Positions 21,454-33,235 of a stretch of DNA of 64,000 nt are shown in pieces (the first letter of the stretch is position 1; each line of letters opens with the position of its first letter). The notes beneath the pieces were generated by a model. The model did no database searches. It saw nothing but the letters and a program-made list of their open reading frames with translations, and was not told the DNA's origin. This DNA is from Sepiola atlantica. Its lineage: Eukaryota; Mollusca; Cephalopoda; Sepiida; Sepiolidae. Made by a program: the position numbers and the translations under genes. Location: assembly GCA_963556195.1 (NCBI GenBank), contig OY744520.1, forward strand, positions 146,232,211 through 146,296,210, read 5' to 3'.

Positions 21454-23514
21454 CTACATGAAAAGTAAGCACAGAAACTGAGAAGATGTATCCACAAAAC
21501 AGACGTACCAAAGTGGATAACCAAAAGAAGGACCACGCTTATAAAAATATGTACCAAAACGGGACCCCAAGCTACTACGGAACAATAAATTGTTTACCAA
21601 CAATGTAAAAAATCCTGACGGTACAACTGAGAGAACAAATCTACCAATCCCTAAACAAACGTAAACAAAAACGATGCTGGAAAGCGATAAGAGGGACGCA
21701 TAATCTGCTCTACATCGATCAAGAGATCCTGAAGGAGGGAAAAACAGAGAAAAGAACATATCCATGACATGGATTGACTACAAAAAAAACTTACGACAGA
21801 ATCCCTCAAGCATAGATAATTTAATGTTTAAAAATGTACAAAATACCCAACAGGATTATTAATCTTATGAAGAAAGCAATGAAAACATTGAGACTAGAAC
21901 TGACAACCGGAGGACAAAACCTAAATGAGATAAAAAATACAGAGAGGTATTTTCCAAGAAGACTCCCTATCCCCACTATTGTTTATAATAACTATGATGC
22001 CACTCAACTACATATTCAGAAAATTTGGTGCCGGATACAAGTTTACAGACACAGAAACAAGAGTAAACCACCTCATGTACGTGGACGACCTTAAACTATT
22101 TGCAAAAAAGCAAAAAGGAACTGGAAAAGCTGATCTTCAGCCAGGAAATTCAAATGGAATTCGGAATGGAAAAGTGTGCATTACTAGAATAAAAATAAGG
22201 AAAACTAGAGACAACGGTGGGCATGGAACTCCCCAACCAAGATCTGGGAGTTCTGGAAGCAGACACCATCAAATCTACAGAAATGAAAGAGAAGTTTTGA
22301 AAAGAATATTTACGAAGAACAAGAAAACTCCTACAAACGAAATTATATAGAAGGAATCTAGTAAAAGGAATACACACCTGGGCAGTAGCACAAATAAAAT
22401 ACTCTGGACCATTCATAGGTTTGACTAAAGAAGAACTCAGTCACCTTGACCAGAGGACTAGAAAATTAATGACCATGCACAACGCACTACACCCAAAAGA
22501 CAATACAGACAGACTCTACATGAAAAGAAACGAAGGGAGAAAGAGACTGGTAAGTATAAAAGATTGTGTGAAAGAGTCAACAAAAGAGATGGAGAAATAC
22601 ATAACTCAAAAGACGGAAAGGCTAATCACCGCAGCAAGAAACACCGTTCCAACGAGAAACTCAGGAAGCACCGAAACCAAAAACAAAATGACAAGAAAAG
22701 AAAAATGGGAAGAAAAACAACTACATGGACGCTTCATCAGGCTTACTAGAGAAGAAACCAACGAAAATAGCTGGGAATGGTTAAAAAGGACACTTGAACA
22801 AAGAAATGGAATCTTTACTGATGACTGCACAGAACAATGCGATCAGGACAAACTACATTAAATCTGAAATAGATAAAACTCAAGAAAACAGTAAATGCAG
22901 ACTGTGTGGACAGAGACAAAACAGTAAATCATATAATAAGTAAATGTAGCGAACTAGGTTAAATAAAATAGAAGAACAGACATGAATGTGTGGGGAAAGC
23001 AGTGCACTGGGAACTGTGCAAACAATTTTATTTCAAATTCGCAGACAAATGGTACAAACATAAACCAAAAACAGTACTGAAAAACGAAAAACATAAAATC
23101 ATCTGGGATATTGAGATACAAACAGACAAACTCATACAAGCAAGAAGACCGGATGTTATAATAATCAACAAGAAGGAAAAATCTTGCAAAATAAATTACA
23201 CCGGCCTCAGCTGACACCATACAAAAATTAACTAATGAACAGAAATTGCAATAAACACAATAAACTCTCCTGTCCCGTTCACCCCTTCCCCTTCCCCTCA
23301 AATGGTGCCGGGGTAGGCTGATATACACAAAATGCTATTAGAGGGTCAAGGAGGATAAGAAGATCGAGGAGGGACGGCAAAAAATCAGACCTACACTTGA
23401 AGAGTGCGGAGAGTGCTGGAACCTTGGGGAGGCTTATTGTCACCCAAATCCCAGAGAGGACCAATGGTCCTTACCGGCGAGCAATCGATGGTAAGCGGAT
23501 GTTACGATAACGTA
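21454..23514 (+). pseudogene. R4/Dong-like LINE copy II, 5'-truncated (RT, endonuclease)
   Basis: Begins within the RT domain; copy IV shows at least 500 bp more on the 5' side. Recognisable parts: a TYDRIP segment (RT box, about 21790), the catalytic box LMYVDDLKLFAK at 22072-22107, a KLMTMHNALHPKD block with DRLYMKR (22466-22530), then endonuclease sequence with RRPDVIII near 23144-23166. There the second catalytic Asp codon reads Asn (aac at 23167). Immediately after SCKI (23190) the copy jumps to 3' UTR sequence, so the coding tail present in copy I is deleted. The 22421-22861 stretch is the longest open piece (146 codons). The copy ends at a (GTG)n(ATG)n microsatellite. Confidence 0.8.
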
Positions 23515-23539
23515 ATGGTGGTGGTGGTGGTGGTGGTGG

Positions 23540-23627
<88 letters not shown>
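23515..23627. repeat. (GTG)n(ATG)n microsatellite between LINE copies II and III
   Basis: About 8 (gtg/ggt) units then about 30 (atg) units. The Met-rich and His-rich open frames here are repeat artefacts. Confidence 0.95.
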
Positions 23628-24674
23628 AAAGCAAATACACAGAACTACCCAGAGAACTGAAAGGAATATGGAGCACGAAGGAAGTCAGTATAACACCAAT
23701 AATCGTAGGAGCACTAGGAACAATCCCCAAAAACCTGGAAAAACGACTGGGAGAAATTGGAATCAAAGGAATCATTGGAACTATACAAAGGACAGCAATG
23801 ATCAAAACAGCTACAATCTTAAGAAAAATTATTGAATGCGGAAACTAACCCGCATAAGCTATGAAGGATCATACGGAACATAGCACAGGAAGAAAACAAA
23901 ACTAACGAAAGAACACACCACAAACAAAGAAACAGAAAATGCAAGAAACATCACTTCATAAGCCCCCCCTCCCCCCAATAAATTACAGCGGCCTCAACTG
24001 ACACAACACAAAAATGGACCAATGAACAGAAATAGCAAGAAACACCATAAGCTCACCACCCCCACCTCACAAAATAAATAAATAAATAAATAAAAAAAAA
24101 TCAGCTCCCCTCAAAATATAAATAAATAAAAATAATCAGCCCCCCCCCAAAAAAAAAATAAATACAAAATATTTAAAAAAGAAAAATAAATAAATAAATA
24201 AAATAAAATTTAAAAAAAAAAAAAATTTTATTAAAAAATAATAATAATAAAATAAAATAATATATATATATATATATGATAAAAAAAAATATATATATAT
24301 AATAAAAAATAAATAAAATAAAAATGGTACCAGTCCAGGCTGACACCACACAAAATATTTTCATAGGGTCAAGGAGGATGAGAAGACCATGGAGGGGCAG
24401 CACAAACCAGACCTCCACTGGAAGTGCAGAAACTGCTGGGACCTCGGGGAGGCTTACTTCGACCCAAACCCAAGAAAACACCAATGGTCCTTGCCGGCGA
24501 GAAATCAATGGTAAACGGCTGTTGTGATACTGCAAATTTATTTGCGGTGGCTATCGAAAAGAGGTGGAGAACACTGGAAATCTGGGGAGACTTGTTATCA
24601 CTCAGACTCCAGGGAATACCACCGGTTGTCGGTGAGTAATCACTGATGACCTGTGTGAGAACTCCTAGTGAGTA
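23628..24674 (+). pseudogene. R4/Dong-like LINE copy III, strongly 5'-truncated
   Basis: Begins at aaagcaaatacacag, equivalent to position 20537 of copy I, after the endonuclease core. It retains the coding tail (23628-23850; NNPQKPGK-type frame in one reading, IVGALGTIPKNLEKRLGEI in the aligned reading) and the longest 3' UTR of the set (23851-24674), including the block at 24325-24660. The UTR ends in gaactcctagtgagtaa directly before a 240-bp compound microsatellite. This is the best view of the element's 3' end in the window. Confidence 0.75.
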
Positions 24675-24914
<240 letters not shown>

Positions 24915-26989
24915 TGTCCAAAAAGACGCCAAGAAGGGAATGTCGGAAGAGCAGAAATCCGAATTGCAAGGAAAGACTAAATAAGAAACATGAAGAACTA
25001 AAACAAAAGATAGCTGCAAAAAAAGAAAGATTGAGACGATACAAATACAAATCGGAACAGTACAAACATAACAGGACCTTTGAAAATAATGAAAGCCAGT
25101 TTTACAAAAACGTAAACGGGGAAAGAAAAACAACAGAACAACCGGTCCCGACATAAACAAAACATTTCTGGAGATCACAACAAAAAAATGCTAAATGGCT
25201 GAAAAACATGAAAAATAAATAACTCAAAATTGAAGAAGGAACAGAAACAGAATTAATGAAGAAACTATTAAGACAACCCTAAAGAAAATAGCGAACTGGA
25301 AAGCACCAGGTTACGATGGAATACATGCGTACTGGTTCAAAAAAATTCACGACCCTACATGAAAGGCTAGCACAGAGACTGAGAGGGTGTATCCATAAAA
25401 CAGACGTACCAGAGTGGATGACCAAAGGAAGGACAACACTCATACAAAAAGACACCAAGAAGGGAACGATCCCAAGCAATTACAAACCAATAACCTGTTT
25501 ATCAACAATGTGTAAGATCCTAACGGCACAACTGAGAGAACAAATCTACCAATCCCTAAACAAATGGGGACAACTCCCCGAAAACAAAAAAAGATCCTGA
25601 ATGAGGTCAAAAGCAAGAAAAAGAACATATCTTTGGCATGGATTGACTTCAAGAAAGCATACGACAGAATCCCTCAAACATGGATAATTGAATGTTCAAA
25701 AATGTACAAGATACCCAACAGGATTATTAATCTCATCAAGAAGGCAATAGGGAACATGGAGATTAGAACTGACAGCTGGAGGACAACACTTGATGGAGAT
25801 CAAAATACAAAGAGGCATTTTCCAAGGAGACTCCCTATCACCACTACTGTTTATCATAGCCATGATGCCACTTAACTAAATACTCAGGAAATGTGATACC
25901 GGATACAAGTTCACATGCAGAGAAAAAACATTTTATGTACATGGACGACCTGACGCTATTTGCAAGAAGCAAACAGGAACTGGAAAAGCTGATAAATGCG
26001 ATTAGAATCTTCAGTCAGGAAATTCAAATGGAATTCGGAATAGGAAATTGTGCATAGCTAAAGATTTAAAATAGAAAGCTGGAGACGACTGATGGCATGA
26101 AACTACCCAACCAATATCAGATGAGGGCGCTAAGCGAACAAAATAGCTATAAATATTTGGGAGTTTTGGAAGCAGACACAATCAAATCAACAGAAATGAA
26201 AGAGAAGATTGGAAAAGAATATCTGAGAAGAACAAGAAAGCTCTTAGAAACAAAATTATATAGATGAAACCTAATCAAAGGAATAAATACCACGGCAGTA
26301 TCACTAATAAGATACTTTTGACCATTCATAAGCTGGACTAAAGAAGAACTGAGGCACTTTGACCAGATGGCTAGAAAATTAATGACCATGCACAACGCAC
26401 TACATCCAAAAGACGATACAAACAGATTCTACATGAAGAGAAACAGAGGAGGAAGAGGGTTAGTAAATATAGAAGACTGTGTGGACGACACTAAAAATGC
26501 GGAAACCAACCTCCATAAGTTACAAAGGGTAACCAGTCACAAGGAATGTAAAACAGGGAGAAAACAAAACCACACGAAGAACACTACAACATGAACCAAG
26601 GAACAGAAACTACAAGAAACATCACTTCATAATGGCCCTCAATAAATTACACCGATCTCAGCTAACACCGCACAAAAATGAACCAAAAACCAGAAATTAC
26701 AAGAAACACTATAAGCTCCCCCCTTCCCTCCCCCAATTTTTTTTTTAATAAATAAATAAATTAGAAATTGTGCCGGCTTATGCTGACACCTGACAAAATA
26801 TTTGTAGAGGGTCGAGGAGGATGAGGAGACCGAGGAGGGACAGTACAAACCAAATTTTCACTGGAAAAGTACGGAGAATTATTGGACCTTGGGGAGGCTT
26901 ATTGCCACCCAAATCCCACAGAAGACCAATTGTCCTTACCAGCGCGATATCAATAGTAAGAGAATGTTGCGATACCGCAAGGTTATTTG
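24915..26989 (+). pseudogene. R4/Dong-like LINE copy IV, the longest coding extent
   Basis: Starts at the microsatellite edge. A charged N-terminal region (KKHEELKQKIAAKKERLRRY, 24986-25045) precedes the RT: GYDGIHAYW (about 25312), NYKPITCLSTMCKILTAQL (25477-25533), FKKAYDRIP (25650-25676), a GDSLS region shifted in frame (about 25830), and a catalytic box reading MYMDDL at 25935-25952 (YVDD changed to YMDD). A KLMTMHNALHPKDDTNRFYM block follows (26376-26435). At about 26490, after EDCVDD, it jumps to the final codons and 3' UTR, so the endonuclease is deleted. The 3' UTR block (26770-26985) ends in (TA)n. Several frameshifts make it non-functional. Confidence 0.8.

Positions 26990-27016
<27 letters not shown>
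26990..27016. repeat. (TA)n microsatellite at the end of the LINE array
   Basis: About 13 TA units directly after LINE copy IV. Confidence 0.9.
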
Positions 27017-27020
<4 letters not shown>

Positions 27021-28323
27021 GTGAGGTTTGTTATTATATCAATGACCGGAATAAGCTAAAAAGCAAAAGCTACATTAGATAAGTTCTTTTGTCATTCATT
27101 TCCACTATCTATTGGTCAGTGTTCTGAAAAAGAAAAATCTTCCCTTTAAATCATATTTATACATTTTTATATTTAATCAGCTCACCACTTGTTGTTTTCT
27201 TCCTAACCAATTTGCCGTATGCTAATTTCATAATATATTCTGATCATAAAGTAACTCATTAAACTACAAAAATAATTATTCAAAAATCGCGCATACCAAT
27301 ACATTCTACATTAACACATTAGAGTCGTGACACCATAATACGGATTCATACGGGCGGACGTTTCCGTAATAATCTTTCACATTTCTTTTCATTAGCATTT
27401 CATTATTAATAGTTGTTTCAATAATAACTTAATAACATAAGCAAATACCGATTCATTCCTAGCTTTAATTCTATAATCAGCTAAAACCACTTTTCATACG
27501 CTCACTAGATCCAATCATTTTCTTACATCTTCGTTCTTCCATACATGTTAACGTTAACACTGTTTCGCAAACATACAAGAGTTATTGGCTATTTACGATG
27601 AAGTATTAGATTTAATTTTAACATCATCACATTCTTTAAAAAAATTATTTTTAACATTAATTAACTTTACAAAATAATTAAATTACACAATTTACATCGT
27701 ACTTATTAATTACTAAAATCTATTACAAATACGTTCTATATTAACAGAATAGAAGATTGATAGAATTATCCAAATATACATTATCGTAATAATGCTGTTC
27801 GTAGTAATTAGTTTTGAACAAAAACACAAATTTATCCCAAAAAGTAATTTACATATCTTAGTCTTATTAATTTATTTTAATTAAGTTTTTTTAACCCTTC
27901 TGCTACTCAATCCCCACTACCAGGTACCTTTTCTTTATTTTCAACCCCTCCCTTCCAAAACAAAACATATTTTTTAACAATTTCTGAAAGACAGATTTAA
28001 TTTATTCTTATTAATTAACTTCACGCGTCCAGTACAACAATTTGTTAACTAAATAAAACGACACTGAATATCCGGCTCTTAGCCACTTATTAATTATAAA
28101 TTTGAAATTAATAATACTATTACTCAGTTTTTCCGAGCTACGTCTGGATACAGATCTCGCTAGTATAAGGAGTACGCACGTGTGAGTGAAACCTTGGTAA
28201 GGGTATAAAAACATTTTTTCTTCTTATGTTATATTAAGCTTCTTCGGAAACGACATCCAGCACTGTATACAAGTGCAAGTCAAAACTCTAAACCGGACAA
28301 AAAAACGATTCTCGCAGCTATCA
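27017..28323. other. No gene recognised
   Basis: AT-rich, no open frame with a recognisable domain. Confidence 0.5.

Positions 28324-28383
<60 letters not shown>
28324..28383. repeat. (TA)n microsatellite
   Basis: About 30 TA units, adjoining the PLE 3' end. Confidence 0.95.
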
Positions 28384-28387
<4 letters not shown>

Positions 28388-28424
28388 AGCTATAAACATA
28401 TATTCATGACAATTAAGCTACACA

Positions 28425-29334
28425 GAGGCTCCCGCGTTTCATCCTCGGGGGAATCTTCAGGCTAAAATGCATGGTGTTAGTTTTGCCGGGTCTGTTTATA
28501 TACACGGCTAGCTAGTTAACTAATCAGATTCTTTGTTGTTCTCTTAGCCAATCGTTGGGTTTCCCACGAACAAAGGTCCGGTTAGTTTTACTTCCTATAT
28601 CCTGTTCTATTGTTCTGTTTTCTATAGAGTGGCCCATATCCTGTTTCTTTGTTGTGTCAATATAATGGTTGAATGAATGCTAACACGTGGTTCCTTGAAT
28701 TTCTATTTTAGGTTTTAGTTTTTAAATTATTAGGTTTTTGTTTAATTTAGTTTTTTTCTCTTTTTTTTCTTTTTTTACTTATATGTTTGTTTATTTATTT
28801 ATTTATGTATTGTTAGCCTAAGGTAAATTTAATTCTGTGCAGGCAGCTGTTTGCTATCTCACTTCTATAGTTTCATAGATTTTGGGGGTCTTTAAAGCTT
28901 AGGATTTAAAATTTCTCATTCAGACATAATCATCGCGGGTCGTCTAAATTTCTAAATGGACTGGCCTATCGTATTATTTTCCATTCAATTATTGGTGAGC
29001 GTCCATTTTCTTTGAGCTCCCAATAGTGGTTTGCTAGTGCTGATTTAATTCGACGTTCTCTGTTTTTAAATGTGCTTTTGTGCTCATAATATCTGGTTTT
29101 AAAATTTAGGGAGGTCATACCCACGTAGTACTTATTGTTAGTCAGTCTTTCTTTGGCAAATATTGTGTCTTGGTATACAATACTTTTGATTAGGTATTTA
29201 TTTTGTAGTGGACAAAGTGTACGATTCATGCAGTCACATCTTTTCTCTTCATTGCTAACTTTTTCATTTCTATTCGGGTGATTACTATTAGTGTTTTCCT
29301 TATTTCTATTTGTAGTGTTTATATTTTTGTACAC
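28425..29334 (-). pseudogene. PLE remnant: GIY-YIG endonuclease and 3' region
   Basis: On the minus strand the frame 29334 to 28966 (122 codons) is open. It has a Cys-rich segment (CDCMNRTLCPLQNKYL) followed by YYVGMTSLNFKTRYYEHKS and ALANHYWELKENG. This is the GIY-YIG nuclease fold typical of the endonuclease that follows the RT in Penelope-like elements; the GIY motif reads YYV here and the YIG motif reads VGM. The frame ends at 28966 (IIEWKIIR). The 3' untranslated part (28425-28965) contains CTGAAGA at 28454-28460 and GAAAC at 28436-28440 (both as minus-strand sequence), a hammerhead-like pair. It is paralogous to 15400-15993 plus 18222-18610 and lacks the 2.2 kb insertion found there. 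Confidence 0.8.
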
Positions 29335-29340
29335 TCACAA

Positions 29341-29504
29341 ATATATTTGATAATACAGATATCGGCCTATATAGAGATGATGGATTAGCGATAATAAGAG
29401 ATTCCAACAAAGTCAAGGGAGAAAACTTAAAGAAAATTATACATATGGAAATGAAAACACTAGGCCTAAAAGTAGAAGTACTGGCTAACATAAAAACAAG
29501 CCAA
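29341..29504 (+). pseudogene. PLE reverse transcriptase fragment, opposite orientation
   Basis: The plus strand reads GLYRDDGLAI (29368-29397), then VKGENLKKIIHMEMKTLGLK and VEVLANIK. The YRDDGLAI motif is the catalytic RT box of one PLE lineage, with the aspartates preserved. The fragment is head-to-head with the GIY-YIG piece ending at 29334, only about 6 bp away. It ends near 29504 where a third PLE piece starts. Partial inverted copies are a known outcome of PLE integration. Confidence 0.65.
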
Positions 29505-30294
29505 AAGTATTTATATATTCCCCAACGTTTCGTCTTTGATTCAAGTTTTCTACAGGATGATTGAGTTTAAGAAATTACATTAAAATACAATATTTGAAAG
29601 TATTTGGTGCGTCTGGGACGTGAAAATAATGTTTTTGCCTTTTGTTTGTTTTTTTTCAAACGAAAGATAGCCGTTAGAATTCAAAATGTGTGATGCGTTT
29701 ATGAAATGGAATGAATGTTTTTTGTTTTTGTTTTTTCAAACGAAACATATTCGTTTATTGTTGGAATTCCTAGTTTATTTAGAGTGTTGCAAACTATTGT
29801 ATTATTGGCATGGATGGGTAAAGGAAGATATTTGTTTATAAGAGAAGTGTCTAGTGTATATGATTTTTGCTTATTGTTTCTGAATATATTTGTAGGTCTT
29901 TTTTCTTTACGTTTAATATGAAATACGTTGAGTATTGCAATGTTTTCAGTGAATGTATGATGCATTTGAATTCTTCGTCAAGATATTGTGAACTACAAAT
30001 TCTGAGCACGTAGGAAGAGGCCGATTATAATGCCTGTTTTGATTTTGTTGTTATGGTGTGAGTAAAAATGTATGTATTTTATTTTTGTGTGTAATTTAGC
30101 GATGCATTTTGAAGGTTAGATCATTGTTGGATTTTATTATAAGTATGTCCGGAAAGGTTATCGAGTATTTTTCTTTAATGTTTCATAGATAAACTTAATG
30201 GAGAGTTTGACCGTGTTTACTTTATTTTTAAGATTTTCTATTTATGAGTTTTCAGGAAGAAAAATTAAAATGTCGTCAATATATCTAAAGTATT

Positions 30295-30296
<2 letters not shown>
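29505..30296 (-). pseudogene. PLE remnant: RT box to 3' end, minus strand
   Basis: Read on the minus strand from 30296: EYFRYIDDILIFLP (about 30253-30294) is an RT catalytic box of PLE type with both aspartates. Further on are SSYVLRICSS (30010-30040) and the frame 29965-29699, which includes NNTIVCNTLNKLGIP, wording typical of the RT-to-endonuclease connector. Many frameshifts occur. The 3' end (29520-29570) carries CTGTAGA and, about 27 bases on, GAAACG on the minus strand, again resembling the hammerhead pair. The 5' side is cut by a (TA)n array. Confidence 0.65.

Positions 30297-30350
<54 letters not shown>
30297..30350. repeat. (TA)n microsatellite
   Basis: About 27 TA units at the 5' break of the PLE piece. 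Confidence 0.95.
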
Positions 30351-30352
<2 letters not shown>

Positions 30353-31583
30353 CTTTGTAAGGTGAGTGGGCGATAACCTCTAAAGAGTACCTGATTATTA
30401 AGAAAAATTTAAAAATAAGAGCGTGATATTTATTTATATATGTATTACAAAAGATCAGAACAACATTAGTACCGTCGGTTTCATATTCGACAAAGGGGAA
30501 CAGCACATGACCTTAGTTTGTGGACTCTTCTCAGCCTCCGTTGTGGTATGTTGTTTTAGGAAATGGCGACTCGCCTGCTGTGTGAGGTAGTAACGGTATT
30601 TCAATCCTCTATACTATGTTGACTAGGTTGGGGCTCATATTAGTATATTTTACGGATATTTGCAGCATGGGTATTTAAAATAAACATTTTCTTTCTGAAT
30701 CTATTAATTTACGTCGAGTTTACGATGAACACCGACCTCTTACGTCTTCGGTTCCGACGCCGAAAAAAACAAAACACAAAAAACGAAAATCACGAAAAGC
30801 AACAAGGTCAAAACCGAAAACAACTCTAGTAGCGAAACCCAATAATTGGTGACAGTAGCTTACGCCTTTGATAAACCGTGGAAAAAAACATCTTTTATCG
30901 CTGTTGCATGCAAACAAAAAACTTACTGCTTAAAATGTATTTCTAGGTGAAAGGGAGCAACTCGTCCCCTTCATTATAATTGGGCTTTAAAAAATTTAGT
31001 AGGCTTAAAAGTAAATTTAAAAAATAAATCTATATCTATGAAGTGAAAGAAAAAACATCGTGTAAGTGTATAAAAATTCAAAATACATAAATATATATAT
31101 ATATAAGAAATCCATAAACACATACATAAAAACAGTATTTAAAATCAATATCACACCGTTGAATTGTCAAAAAGTAAGAAGCCTTTAAATTCACTTTAAA
31201 AATCTCCTTTAAAAAAATCCCCTCAAGAATAACAAAAAAAAACTTATAAACAAAGTTGATAATAAAATATATAATAAATACATATAATAAACATTTTATA
31301 ATAAGATATTAAAACACAAAAAAACCCGTTCAAAATAACTTTTAAAAAATCCTTTTAAAAGAGAAATCTTTTTAAAAAAAACTCTTTCAATACACTCTTT
31401 TAATAAAAAGTTATAAAAAAATCCTTCTAAAAAAACTTTTGAAGAAACCCCTCCAAAAACGCCTTTGAAGAAATTCACGAAAAAAAAAAAATAATATCCT
31501 TAAAATTATATTTAAAAATATCCTAAAGATTTTTTTTAATTCTCAAAGAAATTCCCTCTAGAAAATTTTCCCAAAGAAGAATA
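30351..31583. other. No gene recognised
   Basis: 31190-31500 is an A-rich stretch with repeated aaaaatcc/ccttttaaaa/cctc phrases, probably an internally repetitive low-complexity tract. Otherwise nothing is seen. Confidence 0.5.
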
Positions 31584-32953
31584 CAGGGTGACTCCAAAAA
31601 AAAACGGGCCCCGTGTACACTTTATGTGATATCTCCTTTGTTTATTCACCGATTGCCCTTATTTTACAGGACATGGCAGAATCAACGACCGTGAGTACAC
31701 CAAGACCTCAGTGGGAGTTGGGACAAAGAATACTCTGTGTTAAATTTTACTACAAGACAGGCTCGTTTAAGAAAACCCAGGACAGTTTCATGCAGCAGTT
31801 CGGATGTGAAAAGGCTCCACCCAAAAGCAGAATTCAGAACTGGTTGGACCACTTTGAGAAGTATGGGACCGTGGAGAACTTCAACGCTGCCAGTGAGAAC
31901 CGTCTAAGCCACTCGGCACGTCCCAAGAAGCGGACAGCCGAGCTGGTCGAAAGTGTGAGAGAGTCTCTCCAGGAGAGTCCGAAACGCTCTGTGCGTAAGC
32001 GAAGTCAGTCCCTCGGTATCTCCCGTGAGACTTGCAGGAGAGTGCTGGTGAACAATATCAGGGCTTACCCATACAGAATACAGACGCTGCAGACCCTTAC
32101 AGCCTCAGACAAGAAGCAGATGAGCACTATGGCAGTCAAGATGCTCGATAAGATCGAGGAGACACCAGGTTTCCTTAACCTCCTTTTGACCTCAGATGAA
32201 GTCCACTTCTATCTTGACGGAAAGGCGAACTCCAAGACAAATGTCTTCTGGGGGTCCTCCAGACCCAATGAAGTAGCCACCAAGCCCCTGCAGTCTCCTA
32301 ATTGCACGGTGTGGGCTGCAATCTCGGTCAGAGGCATCATCGGACCAATCTTCATCGAAGAATCTGGCGCAGCAGTGACAGTCACCAAGCAGCGGTATGT
32401 GGAGGTCCACAAAACCTTCAAGAGTGAGCTCCAGACTCTCTACTTGTCGCTCATGAGCAAGTTCTGGTTCCAGCAAGACGGAGCAAGTTCTCACACCTCA
32501 AACCTGTCCTGAGATTGGCTGAAAGAGAACTTCGGAGGCCGAGTGATCAGTCTCAAGACTAATTTTGAGTGGTCACCCCATAGCCCGGACCTAAGCCCCC
32601 CAGATTATTTCCTTTGGGGGTATCTTAAGGACAGAATGTACGCAAGGAAACCCAGAACAATTACGGAACTCAAGGAAGCCATCAGGGAGGAGATGAGAGC
32701 CATTCCCAATTCAGTCTGTAAGAACGTCATGGACAACTTCGTTCTGTGCCTCAAGAAATGAACGAAGCTAAAAGGAGTCCATCTAGAACACATGCTGTAG
32801 AACGGAGAAAAAAAGGTCAAATACCCTAGTGTTTTGATATGATGTTGTGAATGTAATAAACTAGTTATGCCCCAAAATTCATTTCATTCGGACGAAACAC
32901 TAAGAAACTGGGCCTAATTTGATTTGGGGCCCGTTTTTTGGGGGGTAACCCTG
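31584..32953 (+). mobile_element. Tc1/mariner-superfamily element, nearly complete
   Basis: A 1370-bp element flanked by TA on both sides (31582-31583 and 32954-32955), the target duplication of this superfamily. Its terminal inverted repeats of about 28 bp start cagggtgactcc on the left and, as reverse complement, cagggttacccc on the right. Both then share an A-run and acgggcccc. It encodes one transposase with a single in-frame stop. The terminal repeats differ at a few positions. The local GC content is much higher than in the flanks. Confidence 0.9.
31673..32761 (+). pseudogene. mariner-like transposase, one in-frame TGA
   Basis: A 362-codon frame from the ATG at 31673, opening MAESTTVSTP, interrupted only by TGA at 32510-32512. 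The frame is the same before and after the stop. N-terminal helix-turn-helix region: WELGQRILCVKFYY, QNWLDHFEKYGTV, then a second one around KRSQSLGISRETCRR. Catalytic triad: first Asp in LLTSDEVHFY (about 32198), second in WFQQDGASSHT (about 32479), third in HSPDLSPPDYFLWG (about 32590). That leaves 36 residues between the second and third Asp (counting the stop), so the pattern is DD36D rather than the DD34D of classic mariner. The HTH plus DDE layout resembles the HTH/DDE_3 transposases common in arthropods. The stop may be a CpG decay (CGA to TGA). An upstream in-frame ATG at 31613 lies too close to the terminal repeat to be preferred. Confidence 0.85.
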
Positions 32954-32955
32954 TA

Positions 32956-33235
32956 CTTTTCATAAAAAATATCTATCGTTTCAAACAAACCATTTTTATT
33001 AAAAAAAACATTATCAAAGTATTTTTTGTTTTTTTCGGGGGGGTATTTATTTTCTTAATTAGTAAAAAAAAAGTATGATGACTCTTTATACATGTGTATG
33101 TATGTGTGTGCGTGTGTATGGGTGTATGTGTTTATCTAACAAATACCACATAGATCCTTCTAACAGTTTTGTCAATTATTCTAGCAATAGTTTATAATTG
33201 AGATATCACACTTTGTTGTATATCCATATGATAGT
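32956..33235. other. No gene recognised
   Basis: AT-rich with a short GT-rich run (33093-33128). Confidence 0.5.

Noticed and set aside
28011..28214. Possible host exon in the 67-codon minus-strand frame
   Set aside because: No domain, no codon bias and no splice signals in a convincing position; the flanks are AT-rich with no other coding fragments.
31190..31500. A Phe/Lys-rich minus-strand protein (60 codons)
   Set aside because: It arises from a short internally repeated A-rich tract (aaaatcctttt-like) and has no complexity of its own.
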